DNA of 64,000 nucleotides from Rhizobium laguerreae (GTDB lineage: Bacteria; Pseudomonadota; Alphaproteobacteria; Rhizobiales; Rhizobiaceae), in NCBI RefSeq assembly GCF_002008165.1, contig NZ_MRDM01000014.1, positions 1,221,032 to 1,285,031 on the forward strand, read 5' to 3'. Under the pieces are notes generated by a model. The model saw only the letters and a list, made by a program, of their open reading frames with translations. It did not search any database and was not told the DNA's origin. Shown in pieces: positions 44,711 to 53,738 of the stretch. The translations under genes were made by a program, and so were the position numbers. The number at the start of each line of letters is the position of its first letter. The stretch's first letter is position 1.

Positions 44711-45502
44711 TTAAAGAATTCCGACCCGCGTCCCCTTTATCGTCAGCACGGTCAGCCGGCCCGTCGCCGAAACTGCGGTGTCGATACCGATGCGCTGCGG
44801 ACCGAATGTCGGGATTCGCGCCGGGGTGTGCCCATGAATCACCAGGACAGGAAGCTGCGGCCCTTCATCCAGAAAGGGCTGACGGATCCACATAAGGTCG
44901 CTGTCTTTCTGCCTCTTGAGCTCGACGCCCGGCTGGATGCCCGCATGAACAAAGAGGATCCTTCCCATCCGCAGCATGACCGGCAGCGATTCCAGAAATT
45001 GGATATGCCGCTCGGGTATCATGTTGCGAATGACGCGGGCGATTGTTTCGCTTCCAGCCGCCGACTGCAGCAGATGCTCGATATCGATACCGTAAGAGTG
45101 CAGCGTCTCCGTTCCGGCAAAGCCGAGCCATTCGAGAATGCGCGCCGGTTTGCGATAGAGCTTCACCAGCTCCGCGTCATGATTGCCGCACAGGACGAAA
45201 CGTTGAAACCCCGGCGGCGGGGTCTTGCTCAGGAACTCCAACACCGCGCTCGAATCCGGCCCGCGATCGACATAATCGCCGAGCATGACGATGAGTTTCG
45301 GCCCCGGAATGCGGGCGGCATCCTCCTCGATGCGGCGATGTGCCTCGACGAGTTCTTTATAACATCCGTGAACATCGCTCATCGCGTAGACCGCAGCGAA
45401 TTCGCCTTCGGCAAATGTCAGCCGAGCGCGTCTTTTACGGTTGCCAGCCAGTATCGGTATCTGTTGTCGCCACGGCGCTAGATAGTTAAACATGGAACCC
45501 AT
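44711..45502 (-). CDS. PPP-family serine/threonine protein phosphatase / metallophosphoesterase
   Basis: A 263-residue protein (260 if it starts at the ATG 45493). Metal-binding motifs are complete: AMSDVHGCYKEL, MLGDYVDRGPDS, LCGNHDAEL, VHAGI and IHGHTPA. This is the bacterial PrpA/lambda phosphatase group, which may remove phosphate from proteins or act on diadenosine polyphosphates. It is convergent with the dehydrogenase gene. Its upstream side holds the decayed efflux gene, so its promoter must lie in the ~70 nt between them. Confidence 0.87.
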   Translation of the reverse strand: MGSMFNYLAPWRQQIPILAGNRKRRARLTFAEGEFAAVYAMSDVHGCYKELVEAHRRIEEDAARIPGPKLIVMLGDYVDRGPDSSAVLEFLSKTPPPGFQRFVLCGNHDAELVKLYRKPARILEWLGFAGTETLHSYGIDIEHLLQSAAGSETIARVIRNMIPERHIQFLESLPVMLRMGRILFVHAGIQPGVELKRQKDSDLMWIRQPFLDEGPQLPVLVIHGHTPARIPTFGPQRIGIDTAVSATGRLTVLTIKGTRVGIL

Positions 45503-45574
45503 TTATGAGACCCGACCGAATGGCGGTTTGCGGAAATAATCCATCTCTTATCCATCGCTGAAACGGCATGAGGC

Positions 45575-45890
45575 TCAGTGTTCATAAGAATTTGGCCTGA
45601 TCGCGGCCCCACCGAAGTTGTAACCGAACCAATTGCCACATTCAGAGTGACATAGTCCTTCGCCATTTGCTGCACCGCCTGCGCCAGGTTGGCCTGACTG
45701 GTCGCGGCCGAACGCTCGCATCCAGCACATCAAGCAAGGATGATTGTCCATCCTTGTAGCTCCCGATTGAAAGCGCAAGAGTCTCCTGCGTGGTCTTCAC
45801 CTGAGCACGCAGCGCCTGCGACTCGGCAACGCCGATATCGGCCGTTGCAGCGGCGAGGTCACGCTCCGCCTTGCGGATGTAATCATTCAT
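45575..45890 (-). pseudogene. Frameshifted C-terminal relic of a TolC/NodT-type outer-membrane efflux protein
   Basis: Read on the minus strand, three frames together give the usual end of an outer-membrane efflux protein. ERDLAAATADIGVAESQAL and LALSIGSYKDGQSSLLDVLD come first. After a frameshift near 45720 comes a Q-M-A-K-DYVTLNVAIGS piece. After a second shift near 45625 the frame reads GYNFGGAAIRP to a stop. The N-terminal ~80% of such a protein (usually ~450 residues) is absent, so the gene is dead. The rest of the 45503-46212 spacer shows nothing else I recognise; its 45900-46090 part is AT-rich. Confidence 0.65.
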
Positions 45891-46212
45891 ACTTCGGAGG
45901 GTGCTGCGGTTAATAATACGCTATAGTTTGCGATATGATGGTTAATCCGGCGTTAAGCCGGCGATTATTGTGTTTCTCGCGACATTCTCGGCTAATATTC
46001 CCCAAATGGAGAAGCCACAGGTATCGGATTTCCACAGGCCACACCTTCGAAAAAGCTGCAAAAATCAACTATAACGAGAGCCATCAGGAAAAAATGAACG
46101 TTAAAGAAGATGACGCTTGACGCCCCCGCAGCGCAGCATAATGATGGCACGTTGCGAGTGTGAATGACATTTCTTGATCAGGAATCTCAGATCCAAAATT
46201 GCGGGGTGCAAA

Positions 46213-46416
46213 GTGGAAACTGCGGTTGATTCGAAACTTATCGAGGCGATTGCCTACGACGAAGACAGCCGGCATCTACGGGTCTATCTGACCAACGGTC
46301 AAAGGCGAGAATATGAAGGCGTCCCCAAGGGCGTCGTCGTCGGGTTGACGATGGCGGAATCACCGGGAAATTTCTACATGAAGGCAATCAGGGGCAAATA
46401 TCCTCCTCGCCCCTAA
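46213..46416 (+). CDS. KTSC-domain protein
   Basis: A 67-residue protein if it starts at GTG 46213, where VDSKLIEAIAYDEDSRHLRV begins the domain almost at once; TTG 46174 would add 13 residues. It ends in FYMKAIRGKYPP, the typical KTSC end (here the lysine is in FYMKAIRGKY). KTSC domains are small beta-rich modules, often beside RNA-related or housekeeping genes, with no settled function. No signal peptide. It is followed by a hairpin and converges on the hydrolase gene. Confidence 0.7.
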   Translation: METAVDSKLIEAIAYDEDSRHLRVYLTNGQRREYEGVPKGVVVGLTMAESPGNFYMKAIRGKYPPRP

Positions 46417-46419
46417 TGT

Positions 46420-46452
46420 CCTATCGATCACGACGATAGGCTCCTTGTTTCA
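46420..46452 (+). terminator. Probable terminator after the KTSC gene
   Basis: CCTATCG (46420-46426) / CGATAGG (46434-46440), a 7-bp stem with a 7-nt loop, followed by CTCCTTGTTT. It begins 3 nt past the stop. Confidence 0.6.
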
Positions 46453-46460
46453 GCAAAGAT

Positions 46461-46486
46461 GCGGGACCGGCATTCGCCGGTCCCGC
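46461..46486 (-). terminator. Strong hairpin between convergent genes, likely terminator of the hydrolase operon
   Basis: GCGGGACCGGC (46461-46471) / GCCGGTCCCGC (46476-46486): a perfect 11-bp stem with a 4-nt loop. On the minus strand it is followed by ATCTTTGCTG. It lies 34 nt past the hydrolase stop. Confidence 0.6.
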
Positions 46487-46520
46487 AAACCAGTCTCCCG
46501 CCGACCGATGGTGCGCGCCG

Positions 46521-47126
46521 TCAATAACCGCCGAGAAAATCGCGGACCGCATTGATCTCGAGCGGCGCAATCTCGTGACCGCCGGGATGCCAGACCACCC
46601 TGATCTCCGCCCCTCGGTTTTTCAGATGTTCGGACAGCGCCTCGGTCATGGAGATGGGCGCGATAGGATCCCGTTGCCCGGCCGTCATCAGCACCTTTCT
46701 TCCCGCCAGCGTCGACTGGGCTTCGGGTTGAAACGGAATGAGCGGGTGCATCAGAACCGCGGCATCGAAGATACCCTTCTCGATCAGGACATTGGCAAGA
46801 ATATTTGCGCCGTTCGAAAAACCCAGGCCGAGAATATGGGAAGCCCGGTACTCGTCAGCGAATGCCTTGATGTAGGCGGCCATCTTCTCCGTCGCGCGTG
46901 AGAGATCGGGCATGTCGTAGACCCCCTCCCCGGTGCGGCGAAAGAACCGCGCCGCGCCAAGTTCGGAAACATCGCCGCGCGGCGAGAGAATCGTTGCTTC
47001 AGGCAGCAGGCGCCGACCGAAGTCGAAGAACTGGTTCTCGTCGCCGCCGGTGCCGTGCAGCACCAGCAGGATGGGTTTATCAGGTGCACCGGCATGCAGC
47101 CGGTGCACATATCCGGTTTCGGTCAT
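46521..47126 (-). CDS. Alpha/beta hydrolase (carboxylesterase/phospholipase type)
   Basis: A 201-residue enzyme. ATG 47126 is chosen because GGAGAGG precedes it; the earlier GTG lies within that ribosome binding site. Visible features are VLHGTGGDENQFFDFG (oxyanion side), the nucleophile elbow GLGFSNGANI (Ser in GFSNG), an acidic residue in AGQRDPIAP and the His in HPGGHEI. Substrate is likely a small ester. It is 11 nt downstream of the dioxygenase gene, so the two form an operon; that pairing (MhqD with MhqO) is common in quinone and aromatic-electrophile response. Confidence 0.87.
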   Translation of the reverse strand: MTETGYVHRLHAGAPDKPILLVLHGTGGDENQFFDFGRRLLPEATILSPRGDVSELGAARFFRRTGEGVYDMPDLSRATEKMAAYIKAFADEYRASHILGLGFSNGANILANVLIEKGIFDAAVLMHPLIPFQPEAQSTLAGRKVLMTAGQRDPIAPISMTEALSEHLKNRGAEIRVVWHPGGHEIAPLEINAVRDFLGGY

Positions 47127-47137
47127 ATCGCCTCTCC

Positions 47138-48070
47138 TCACACTTCGAGCGGCTGCAGATGCTGCTCGAGCAGCGCGCGAAGATGGGCGTGCTGCTGCGG
47201 CAGTTTCAGGGCTTCGCCAAGATGAGCCGTGTCCTCGTCGCGGTCGAAGCCGGGCTCATTGGTCGCGACCTCGAACAGCACGCCCCCCGGCGTGCGGAAA
47301 TAGATCGCCGAGAAATAATCGCGGTCGATCACCGGCGTGACCTGATAGCCGGTGTCCATCAGCGCCTTGCGCACTTCGAGTTGCTTCTCGCGGTTTTCGA
47401 CGGCGAAGGCGACATGGTGGACGGAGCCGGCACCCGGAAGGGCACGGGCAATGTTCGGCATGGTCTCGAGATCGATGAGATGCGCGCCATTGCCGGAGGG
47501 CTTGATCAGCCGCTTGACGCCGTCCCTTTCCTCGGCGACCTCGTAACCCATGAACTTCAAGAGTTCGGCCGTAGCGCCTTCGTCCCTCAGCCGCATGGCG
47601 ACGGAGTGGAAGCCGTAAATGGCATGGTCTTCGCTGACGCCGCCATGTGTCCAGGCCTGGCGGGCGTCATCCTTGACCTCGACGAGCGCGAAGCCATCGC
47701 CATCCGGGCCGGAGAAGTTCAGCCGTTTTTCGCCGAAACTTTCCTCGGCCTTCAGGCCACCGACACCAAGCGCGGCAAAGCGATCGCTCCAGAAGCCGAG
47801 CGAGCCCTGTGGAACGGAAAATACCGTCGTGCCGACTTCGCCGGTACCGGGACGGCCCTGCGCCATCTTCGGGAACGGGAAATAGGTCATGACCGTGCCG
47901 GGCGCACCAGTCTCGTCACCATAATAGAGGTGATAGACATCGGGCGCGTCGAAATTCACCGTCTTCTTGACGCGTCGCAGGCCGAGCGCAGTAGTGAAAA
48001 ACTGGTTGTTGGTGCGGGCATCCTGCGCCATCGACGTGACGTGGTGCAGACCCTTGATCTGATCGAGCAT
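47138..48070 (-). CDS. Ring-cleaving dioxygenase of the glyoxalase/VOC family (MhqO-like)
   Basis: A 310-residue protein with two VOC modules. The metal His is in GLHHVTSMAQDA (residues 7-18) and VHHVAFAVENREK, and the Glu in GGVLFEVATNEPGF. It carries LNFSGPDGDGFALVEV between them. The family includes extradiol dioxygenases and hydroquinone-specific enzymes. Together with the hydrolase 11 nt downstream it probably detoxifies quinones. The 135 nt upstream to the uracil-glycosylase gene show no clear signal. Confidence 0.88.
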   Translation of the reverse strand: MLDQIKGLHHVTSMAQDARTNNQFFTTALGLRRVKKTVNFDAPDVYHLYYGDETGAPGTVMTYFPFPKMAQGRPGTGEVGTTVFSVPQGSLGFWSDRFAALGVGGLKAEESFGEKRLNFSGPDGDGFALVEVKDDARQAWTHGGVSEDHAIYGFHSVAMRLRDEGATAELLKFMGYEVAEERDGVKRLIKPSGNGAHLIDLETMPNIARALPGAGSVHHVAFAVENREKQLEVRKALMDTGYQVTPVIDRDYFSAIYFRTPGGVLFEVATNEPGFDRDEDTAHLGEALKLPQQHAHLRALLEQHLQPLEV

Positions 48071-48205
48071 GTCAAACCCCTTTCATGCCCGCCGTTGCGG
48101 GCTTTCGATGAGGCTAAGATGCGCGCTGAAACTCCCGTAGAACAGACCCGTAGACCAAAACGCATTGTCTTCTTTTAGTGAACGAACGCCAAAGTCCGTT
48201 CACAT

Positions 48206-48907
48206 CTACGCCCCATGGGGATCGGCCGGCAATTGCCAGTCGATCGGCGCACGTCCGCGCGACTGCAGGAACGTATTCGCCTTCGAAAAATGCCCGCAGC
48301 CAAAAAAACCGTTATGGGCCGAAAGCGGCGAGGGATGCGGCGCCCGGAGCACGAGATGCCGCGTCGTATCGACAAAGGCGGCCTTGCGTTGGGCATAGGA
48401 ACCCCACAGCATGAAGACCACGGATTCGCATTCATCGTTGACCTTGCGGATGACGGCGTCGGTGAAGCGTTCCCACCCCTTGCCCTGATGAGCAGCCGCC
48501 TGCCCTTCCTCGACGGTCAGCACGCTGTTTAGTAGGAGTACGCCCTGCTTTGCCCAATGTTCGAGAAAACCGTGACGTGCCGGCGCGATGCCAAGATCCG
48601 TCTCCATCTCCTTGTAGATATTGACCAGGGAGGGCGGTATGCGCACGCCGGGCCGGACACTGAAACACAGTCCATGGGCTTGCCCGAGTCCATGATACGG
48701 GTCCTGGCCGAGGATGACGGCCTTGACGTTGGAGATCGGCGTCAGATCGAGGGCGCGGAAATATTCGCTGCCCTTGGGGAAAATCCGCTTGCCGACCTGC
48801 TTCTGCGCGACGAGGAAGGATTTGAGCTGTTGCATATAGGGGCTTGAAAACTCCCCCTCCAGCGCGGCTTTCCAGCTCTCCTCGAGACTGACGGATGTAT
48901 CGCTCAT
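48206..48907 (-). CDS. ung: Uracil-DNA glycosylase
   Basis: A 233-residue family 1 uracil-DNA glycosylase. The catalytic motif GQDPYHG lies at residues 67-73 with Asp69; LLNSVLTVEEGQAAAH binds uracil and the DNA-intercalating loop is APHPSPLSAHNGF. The length is normal. It removes uracil from DNA to start base excision repair. It is a chromosomal housekeeping gene and supports a chromosomal location for this part of the window. Confidence 0.95.
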   Translation of the reverse strand: MSDTSVSLEESWKAALEGEFSSPYMQQLKSFLVAQKQVGKRIFPKGSEYFRALDLTPISNVKAVILGQDPYHGLGQAHGLCFSVRPGVRIPPSLVNIYKEMETDLGIAPARHGFLEHWAKQGVLLLNSVLTVEEGQAAAHQGKGWERFTDAVIRKVNDECESVVFMLWGSYAQRKAAFVDTTRHLVLRAPHPSPLSAHNGFFGCGHFSKANTFLQSRGRAPIDWQLPADPHGA

Positions 48908-49146
48908 CTAGGAAAATCCTTCGCATATGACGAAACAACGGACACACGGTTCTAACAAGATCGATCTACGCTGCAATGCCTGCCGGCGCGGCAATGGGTC
49001 TACACCTCCAGAATTCGGTGAGATAAGATTGCAAGAGGCTATCCGAGGCACCGTCGTCCGTATTTAACTATATGATGGCTTTGGTATTTACGCCGGCAGG
49101 CGGCCTGAGTAGAACTTTGATCGTGAAATCGGAGCCATGTCTTCCC

Positions 49147-50571
49147 ATGAAATTCGGCACGAGCGGCCTTCGCGGACTTTCAGTCGACCTCAAGGGACGC
49201 GCCTCCGCCCTCTACGCCACCGCATTCGGCAAATATCTGCTGCAGACCGGCAAGGCGCGGGCCGGCGACGTCATTCTAATCGGCCGCGATTTTCGCGATT
49301 CAAGCCCTGAAATCTCCGGGAATTGTGCCGGTGCGCTTGCCGCGCTCGGCTTCCGGATATTCGACTGCGGCACCGTCCCCACACCCGCCCTTGCCCTCTA
49401 TGGCCTCGAGAGCAACGCCGCCTGCCTGATGGTTACCGGCTCGCATATTCCGGCGGACCGCAACGGCATCAAATTCTATCGCCCGGATGGTGAGATCGAC
49501 AAATCGGACGAGGCTGCTATCACCGCATTGGCGGCCGAGATCGAGCGAACCGGTGAAGCGGTGACGCAGGCGCCAGCCGGGACGGAGGAGCATGAAGCGA
49601 TCTGCCGGCAGCTCTTTTTCGAACGCAATGCAGCCCTGCTTCCGCAGGGCGCGCTGTCCGGCATGAAGATCGGTGTCTACCAGCACAGCAGCGTCGCCCG
49701 CGATCTGTTGGTTGATGTTCTCGCCCATTACGGCGCCGAGATCACCGCTCTTGGACGTTCGGAGAGTTTCATTCCCGTCGACACCGAAGCCGTTTCCGAC
49801 GAGACGATCACGCTGATGAAGCGCTGGGTGTCCGAGCACAAGTTCGATGCGATCGTCTCGACCGATGGCGACGGCGACCGCCCGCTGGTCGCAGACGAAA
49901 CCGGCACGCCGTTGCGCGGTGACCTTCTCGGCCTTGTGGCAGCCAATTTCCTCGGTGCCGGCACGGTGGTGACACCGGTTACCTCCAATTCCGGCATCGA
50001 GGCCGCGGGCTCTTTCGCCGTCCGGCGCACCCGCGTCGGCTCACCCTTCGTCATTTCAGGCATGGAAGAGGCCGTGGCGGCCGGCGAAGATCATGTCATG
50101 GGCTTTGAAGCCAATGGCGGCCTGCTGACTGCAACCCCTTTCAATATCAACGACAGAGCCGTGCGCGCCTTGCCGACGCGCGATTGTTTTATCCCGATGC
50201 TCGCGATCCTGTCGCTCGCCGCCACCCGCAAGCAGCCGCTTTCGGCCGTAGCCGCCTCCTATCGCCTGCCCTTTGCCGCCGCCGACCGCCTGGAGAATTT
50301 TCCACTGGAGACGAGTGCCGCGCTGATGGAGCATCTGCGCGCTTCGGACGAAAATCTCTCGGCTTTCCTGCAGCCGATCGGCGAGGTAGCGACGAAATCC
50401 GACATCGACGGACTTCGGGTGACGCTGAGGGATGGCGGCATCATTCATTTCCGCCCGTCCGGCAATGCGCCGGAAATGCGTTGCTACACGGAGGCCGGCA
50501 GCGAAGCTGCAGCCCTGGAGCTGCTGAATACAGGGCTCAATCGAATAACAGACTGGGCAGGCGCCCGCTAA
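49147..50571 (+). CDS. noeK: Phosphomannomutase
   Basis: A 474-residue alpha-D-phosphohexomutase that converts mannose-6-phosphate to mannose-1-phosphate. It starts MKFGTSGLRG at ATG 49147; the frame is open to 49072 but that part is not conserved. The phosphoserine loop reads MVTGSHIPADRNGIK (TGSHIP where most have TASHNP, so the Ser is kept). The metal loop is STDGDGDRP, the sugar loop GFEANGGLL and the phosphate loop HFRPSGNAPEMR. The next gene makes GDP-mannose. Called noeK in rhizobia; manB/cpsG would be equivalent. Confidence 0.88.
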   Translation: MKFGTSGLRGLSVDLKGRASALYATAFGKYLLQTGKARAGDVILIGRDFRDSSPEISGNCAGALAALGFRIFDCGTVPTPALALYGLESNAACLMVTGSHIPADRNGIKFYRPDGEIDKSDEAAITALAAEIERTGEAVTQAPAGTEEHEAICRQLFFERNAALLPQGALSGMKIGVYQHSSVARDLLVDVLAHYGAEITALGRSESFIPVDTEAVSDETITLMKRWVSEHKFDAIVSTDGDGDRPLVADETGTPLRGDLLGLVAANFLGAGTVVTPVTSNSGIEAAGSFAVRRTRVGSPFVISGMEEAVAAGEDHVMGFEANGGLLTATPFNINDRAVRALPTRDCFIPMLAILSLAATRKQPLSAVAASYRLPFAAADRLENFPLETSAALMEHLRASDENLSAFLQPIGEVATKSDIDGLRVTLRDGGIIHFRPSGNAPEMRCYTEAGSEAAALELLNTGLNRITDWAGAR

Positions 50572-50611
50572 CATGCGACGAACAAGCCGTTTATTTTCAA
50601 GGAACCCGCCT

Positions 50612-52039
50612 ATGACGCAGAAAATCGTTCCCGTGATCATGGCCGGCGGCAAAGGCACGCGGCTCTGGCCGCTTTCCCGTGCCACCGCACCGAAACAATT
50701 CATCCAATTCGTCGGCGACAAGACGCTGTTTCAGGAAACCCTCGAACGCGTTTCCAATCCGGAGCTCTATGAAGCCCCGATCGTTGTCACCAATGAGGAA
50801 TTCCGCTTCCTGGTCGCCGAGCAGGCCCGTGCGCTCGCCGTCCCACTCGCTGCCGTGCTGCTCGAACCGGTCGCCCGCAACACTGCCGCGGCAGTGGCCG
50901 CCGCTGCAACGCTCGCTGGCGAGCTGTTCGGCAAGGGCACTATTATCCAGATGCTCGCCTCGGATCACGAGATCCTTGCCGATGAGAGCTATTTCGATTG
51001 CATCCGCATCGCCCGCGATGCCGCTGCCGAAGGCAGCCTCGTCACTTTCGGCATCAACCCCACGGAGCCGGCGACAGGCTACGGCTATATCGAGATCGGC
51101 GACGCGCTCAAAAACGGTGCGCACAAGGTCAAGCGCTTTATCGAAAAGCCGGCACTCGAGAAGGCCGAGCAGATGCTCGCCGACGGCGGCTTCTACTGGA
51201 ACTCGGGCATCTTCATGTTCCCGGTGACGGAACTCATCGCCGAACTGCAGGAATATGCGCCCGATGTGCTGAAGGCGGCCAGCAAGGCCGTTTCGAAGGC
51301 AAGCCGCGACCTTGATTTTACCCGCCTCGACGCCGACCATTTCGCCAAGAGCCCCGATATCTCCATCGACTATGCGATCATGGAAAAGACCTCCAAGGCC
51401 GCCGTCGTCCCCTCGCCGTTCAAATGGTCGGACATGGGAAGCTGGGATGCCGTCTGGAAATCAGGCGCACGCGACAACAACGGCAATGTCGCCGCTGCAA
51501 ACACCACCGTCGTCAATACCCGCAACTCGCTCGTCATGACCCATGGCGTGCATCTTGCCGTCCAGGGCATGGAGGATGTCGCCGTCATCGCCAGCGAGGA
51601 CGCCGTCTATGTCGGGCCGCTTAAAGACAGCCAGAATGTTGGACAATTGGTTAAAATGCTGGCCTCGTCTTCCACTACTGCGAAATTCGCCGAAACCCAT
51701 CCGACATCCTATCGCCCGTGGGGCGGCTATACCTCCATCTTCAACGGCGATCGCTTCCAGGTGAAGCGCATCTTCGTCACGCCGGGCAAGAAGCTTTCGC
51801 TGCAAAAACACCACCATCGCTCCGAACACTGGATCGTCGTCAAGGGAACGGCTGAGGTGACGGTCGGCGAGAACGTGCGTATGCTGCGCGAGAACGAAAG
51901 CGTCTACATTCCGCTGGGCGAAGTCCACCGCCTCGCCAACCCCGGCAAGATTCTTCTCGAGCTCATCGAGGTTCAGACGGGCTCCTACCTCGGCGAGGAC
52001 GACATCATTCGTATCGTCGATGAGTTTGGAAGGACGTAA
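50612..52039 (+). CDS. noeJ: Mannose-1-phosphate guanylyltransferase (possible mannose-6-phosphate isomerase domain)
   Basis: A 475-residue enzyme making GDP-mannose. ATG 50612 opens on the pyrophosphorylase signature VIMAGGKGTRLWPLSR; further motifs are MLASDHEILA, RFIEKPALEKAEQML, YWNSGIFMF and KWSDMGSWDAVW. The C-terminal cupin part (YRPWGGYTSI, KKLSLQKHHHRSEHWIVV, GTAEVT) is the type II isomerase domain, so it may also convert fructose-6-phosphate. It is 40 nt downstream of the mutase and forms a pathway operon with it. The GDP-mannose would serve LPS or nodulation factor fucosylation. Confidence 0.9.
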   Translation: MTQKIVPVIMAGGKGTRLWPLSRATAPKQFIQFVGDKTLFQETLERVSNPELYEAPIVVTNEEFRFLVAEQARALAVPLAAVLLEPVARNTAAAVAAAATLAGELFGKGTIIQMLASDHEILADESYFDCIRIARDAAAEGSLVTFGINPTEPATGYGYIEIGDALKNGAHKVKRFIEKPALEKAEQMLADGGFYWNSGIFMFPVTELIAELQEYAPDVLKAASKAVSKASRDLDFTRLDADHFAKSPDISIDYAIMEKTSKAAVVPSPFKWSDMGSWDAVWKSGARDNNGNVAAANTTVVNTRNSLVMTHGVHLAVQGMEDVAVIASEDAVYVGPLKDSQNVGQLVKMLASSSTTAKFAETHPTSYRPWGGYTSIFNGDRFQVKRIFVTPGKKLSLQKHHHRSEHWIVVKGTAEVTVGENVRMLRENESVYIPLGEVHRLANPGKILLELIEVQTGSYLGEDDIIRIVDEFGRT

Positions 52040-52054
52040 AATCGCAGCCGGAGC

Positions 52055-52083
52055 GATGGTCGGGCCTTTTCGGCGCGACCATC
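52055..52083 (+). terminator. Hairpin after the mannose-1-phosphate guanylyltransferase gene
   Basis: GATGGTCG (52055-52062) / CGACCATC (52076-52083), an 8-bp perfect stem with a 13-nt loop containing TTTT; flanking bases extend it with one bulge. It lies 16 nt past the stop but lacks a T-run after it. Confidence 0.45.
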
Positions 52084-52157
52084 CTCGCTGTTGAATTTCC
52101 TCTTGGGGTTCTCGTAGAATGGATGTACCGACAGACATGACCGGAGATATCCCCCTG

Positions 52158-52463
52158 ATGCGTACCTTGCCCGTCCTCGCCGGATTTCTTGCAATTATGG
52201 TGCCAGGAATGGCGTTTGCCGAAACGGCAAGCATGCGAACCGCAAGCGAGTCGGAAATTCGCCAGCACCTGCCCGGTACGTCCGAACTGAAAGAAAGCAA
52301 GAACGGCTACGAATATCGCGACGGCAATAAGAATGGCTACAAGATAACCAATGGCCAGGTGTGCGTCCTGTTTCCCAGCAAGAAGACCGATTGCGTCAAC
52401 GTGAAGACCGACGGCAAGAGGTTTCAAATGATCGACAAAAAAGGCGGCCGAACCAGATTCTGA
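52158..52463 (+). CDS. Small exported protein of unknown function
   Basis: A 101-residue protein from ATG 52158 (CCGGAGAT about 10 nt upstream); the frame is open 39 nt further back. A signal peptide is clear (LPVLAGFLAIMVPGMAFAET, cut after AFA). The mature ~80 residues are charged with two cysteines (GQVCVLFP and KTDCVNV) that could form a disulfide, and a repeated pattern of Asn/Lys/Asp-rich turns (KNGYEYRDGNKNGYK). It is convergent with the nuclease-family gene. No family recognised. Confidence 0.65.
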   Translation: MRTLPVLAGFLAIMVPGMAFAETASMRTASESEIRQHLPGTSELKESKNGYEYRDGNKNGYKITNGQVCVLFPSKKTDCVNVKTDGKRFQMIDKKGGRTRF

Positions 52464-52500
52464 TCTGTAGCCCCGGCAGGATTTTCTTGCGCAGGTAAAG

Positions 52501-53457
52501 TCATTTTGCCGTTGAAGTTCCGCCGTCCTTGTCGAGAGCGAAGTCGGCGATCAAGCCCGAATGGTTCGAGCCGAGATTGTCGTCGAGACGTTTCAGCGAT
52601 GTCAGATGAAGCGGCGCGCGTGCAAATACGTGGTCGATGGCGATCCCCAGCGCGCCGGCGCCGATCGGCCATGTTGCCGGTTCTGGCGTGATCGTTTTCA
52701 GCTTCTGCTCGCGCAGGAAAGCTTGGATGCTCGGGGCGATCGCCGAGGAGTTGAAATCGCCTGACAGCACCAGCGGGCCGTCGATCGAGCCAAGCGCGTT
52801 GCCGAGATCTTCCAATTCAGCCATCTGGAAATCGTCGAAATATGGTTTGGTCAGGTGCGCCGAAACGAGATTGATAGTTTCGCCGCCGAAGTCGACGCTT
52901 GCTACGACCAGCCTGTTTTTTCGAAGACTGCCCATGCTCGCGACCTGCCGGCTGACAAAGGGGCGTTTGGACAGCACCAGCGTATCGCATGTATCCTTCC
53001 CGGCATCGCAGCCGATATGGTAGGGATAGGTCTTGAACAATTGCTGCAGGTGAAACGTCAGCGGCTTGGCTTCGAGCAGATTAACGACGTCGGCATTCGA
53101 CGCGATCACCATGTCGGTGATTTCAGTCGAGTTTTTCCAGTTGTCGATCGCGATGTTGAACGACATCAGACGAAAAAGCGGCGGCCTGTCGGCGCCTCTG
53201 TCGTCCTGCGAGAACTCGCGCAGCATGATGACGCCGTGAGCGATGAGAAGAAGCGAGGCAAGCAGAAGGATAAAGCCGTAAATCTGCCTTTTGATAGTCA
53301 GAACGACGAGACTGGCGGCGACGAACACGACGCCGAGGTGAAATTGAAAGCTGTAGACGAAGGACAGAAGCCAGAAGTTCGTGACATAGCGTAACGACAC
53401 GATGGCGATGGCAACGGTCAGAAACGCGCAGAGAATCCAATAAATTATATCTCTCAT
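52501..53457 (-). CDS. Membrane-bound endonuclease/exonuclease/phosphatase family protein
   Basis: A 318-residue protein from ATG 53457; an open frame runs 135 nt further back but lacks a good start. Three N-terminal membrane helices (IIYWILCAFLTVAIAIVSL, ...VVFVAASLVVLTI, FILLLASLLLIAHG) are followed by the EEP domain outside the membrane: FRLMSFNIAIDN, ADVVNLLEAKP, VSAHLTKPY, LSGDFNSS and a final SNHSGLIADF with the His. The fold cuts phosphate esters in nucleic acids, lipids or inositol phosphates. It resembles YafD-like proteins. Substrate unknown. Confidence 0.82.
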   Translation of the reverse strand: MRDIIYWILCAFLTVAIAIVSLRYVTNFWLLSFVYSFQFHLGVVFVAASLVVLTIKRQIYGFILLLASLLLIAHGVIMLREFSQDDRGADRPPLFRLMSFNIAIDNWKNSTEITDMVIASNADVVNLLEAKPLTFHLQQLFKTYPYHIGCDAGKDTCDTLVLSKRPFVSRQVASMGSLRKNRLVVASVDFGGETINLVSAHLTKPYFDDFQMAELEDLGNALGSIDGPLVLSGDFNSSAIAPSIQAFLREQKLKTITPEPATWPIGAGALGIAIDHVFARAPLHLTSLKRLDDNLGSNHSGLIADFALDKDGGTSTAK

Positions 53458-53738
53458 CGATCCTGACCTGCTTGCAGACGACCGGCCGGCCATAACATGC
53501 AAGCCACCATGTTGCAATGCAGCATAACGGCCGGGGAGTTGCGGCTGACCGACAGACGATATCGATGGTCCCGCCCTCATCCGGCAAGGCAACAGCGGAC
53601 AGTCCGCCGCGGTAGAGACGGTGCTGTGGCCTTCTCGTTCAAAGACCTATCGACTCGGCCTATTTTTATCTTGTAAGTGGGGTCACTTGATACGGAATCG
53701 GCTCTTTGCCGTCGGCAGGAAGTCGAGAAAAGGTGGGA

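Noticed and set aside
46898..48178. Plus-strand open frame opposite the hydrolase and dioxygenase genes
   Set aside because: Both minus-strand genes have complete catalytic motifs and ribosome binding sites; the plus-strand product is Arg-rich and featureless.
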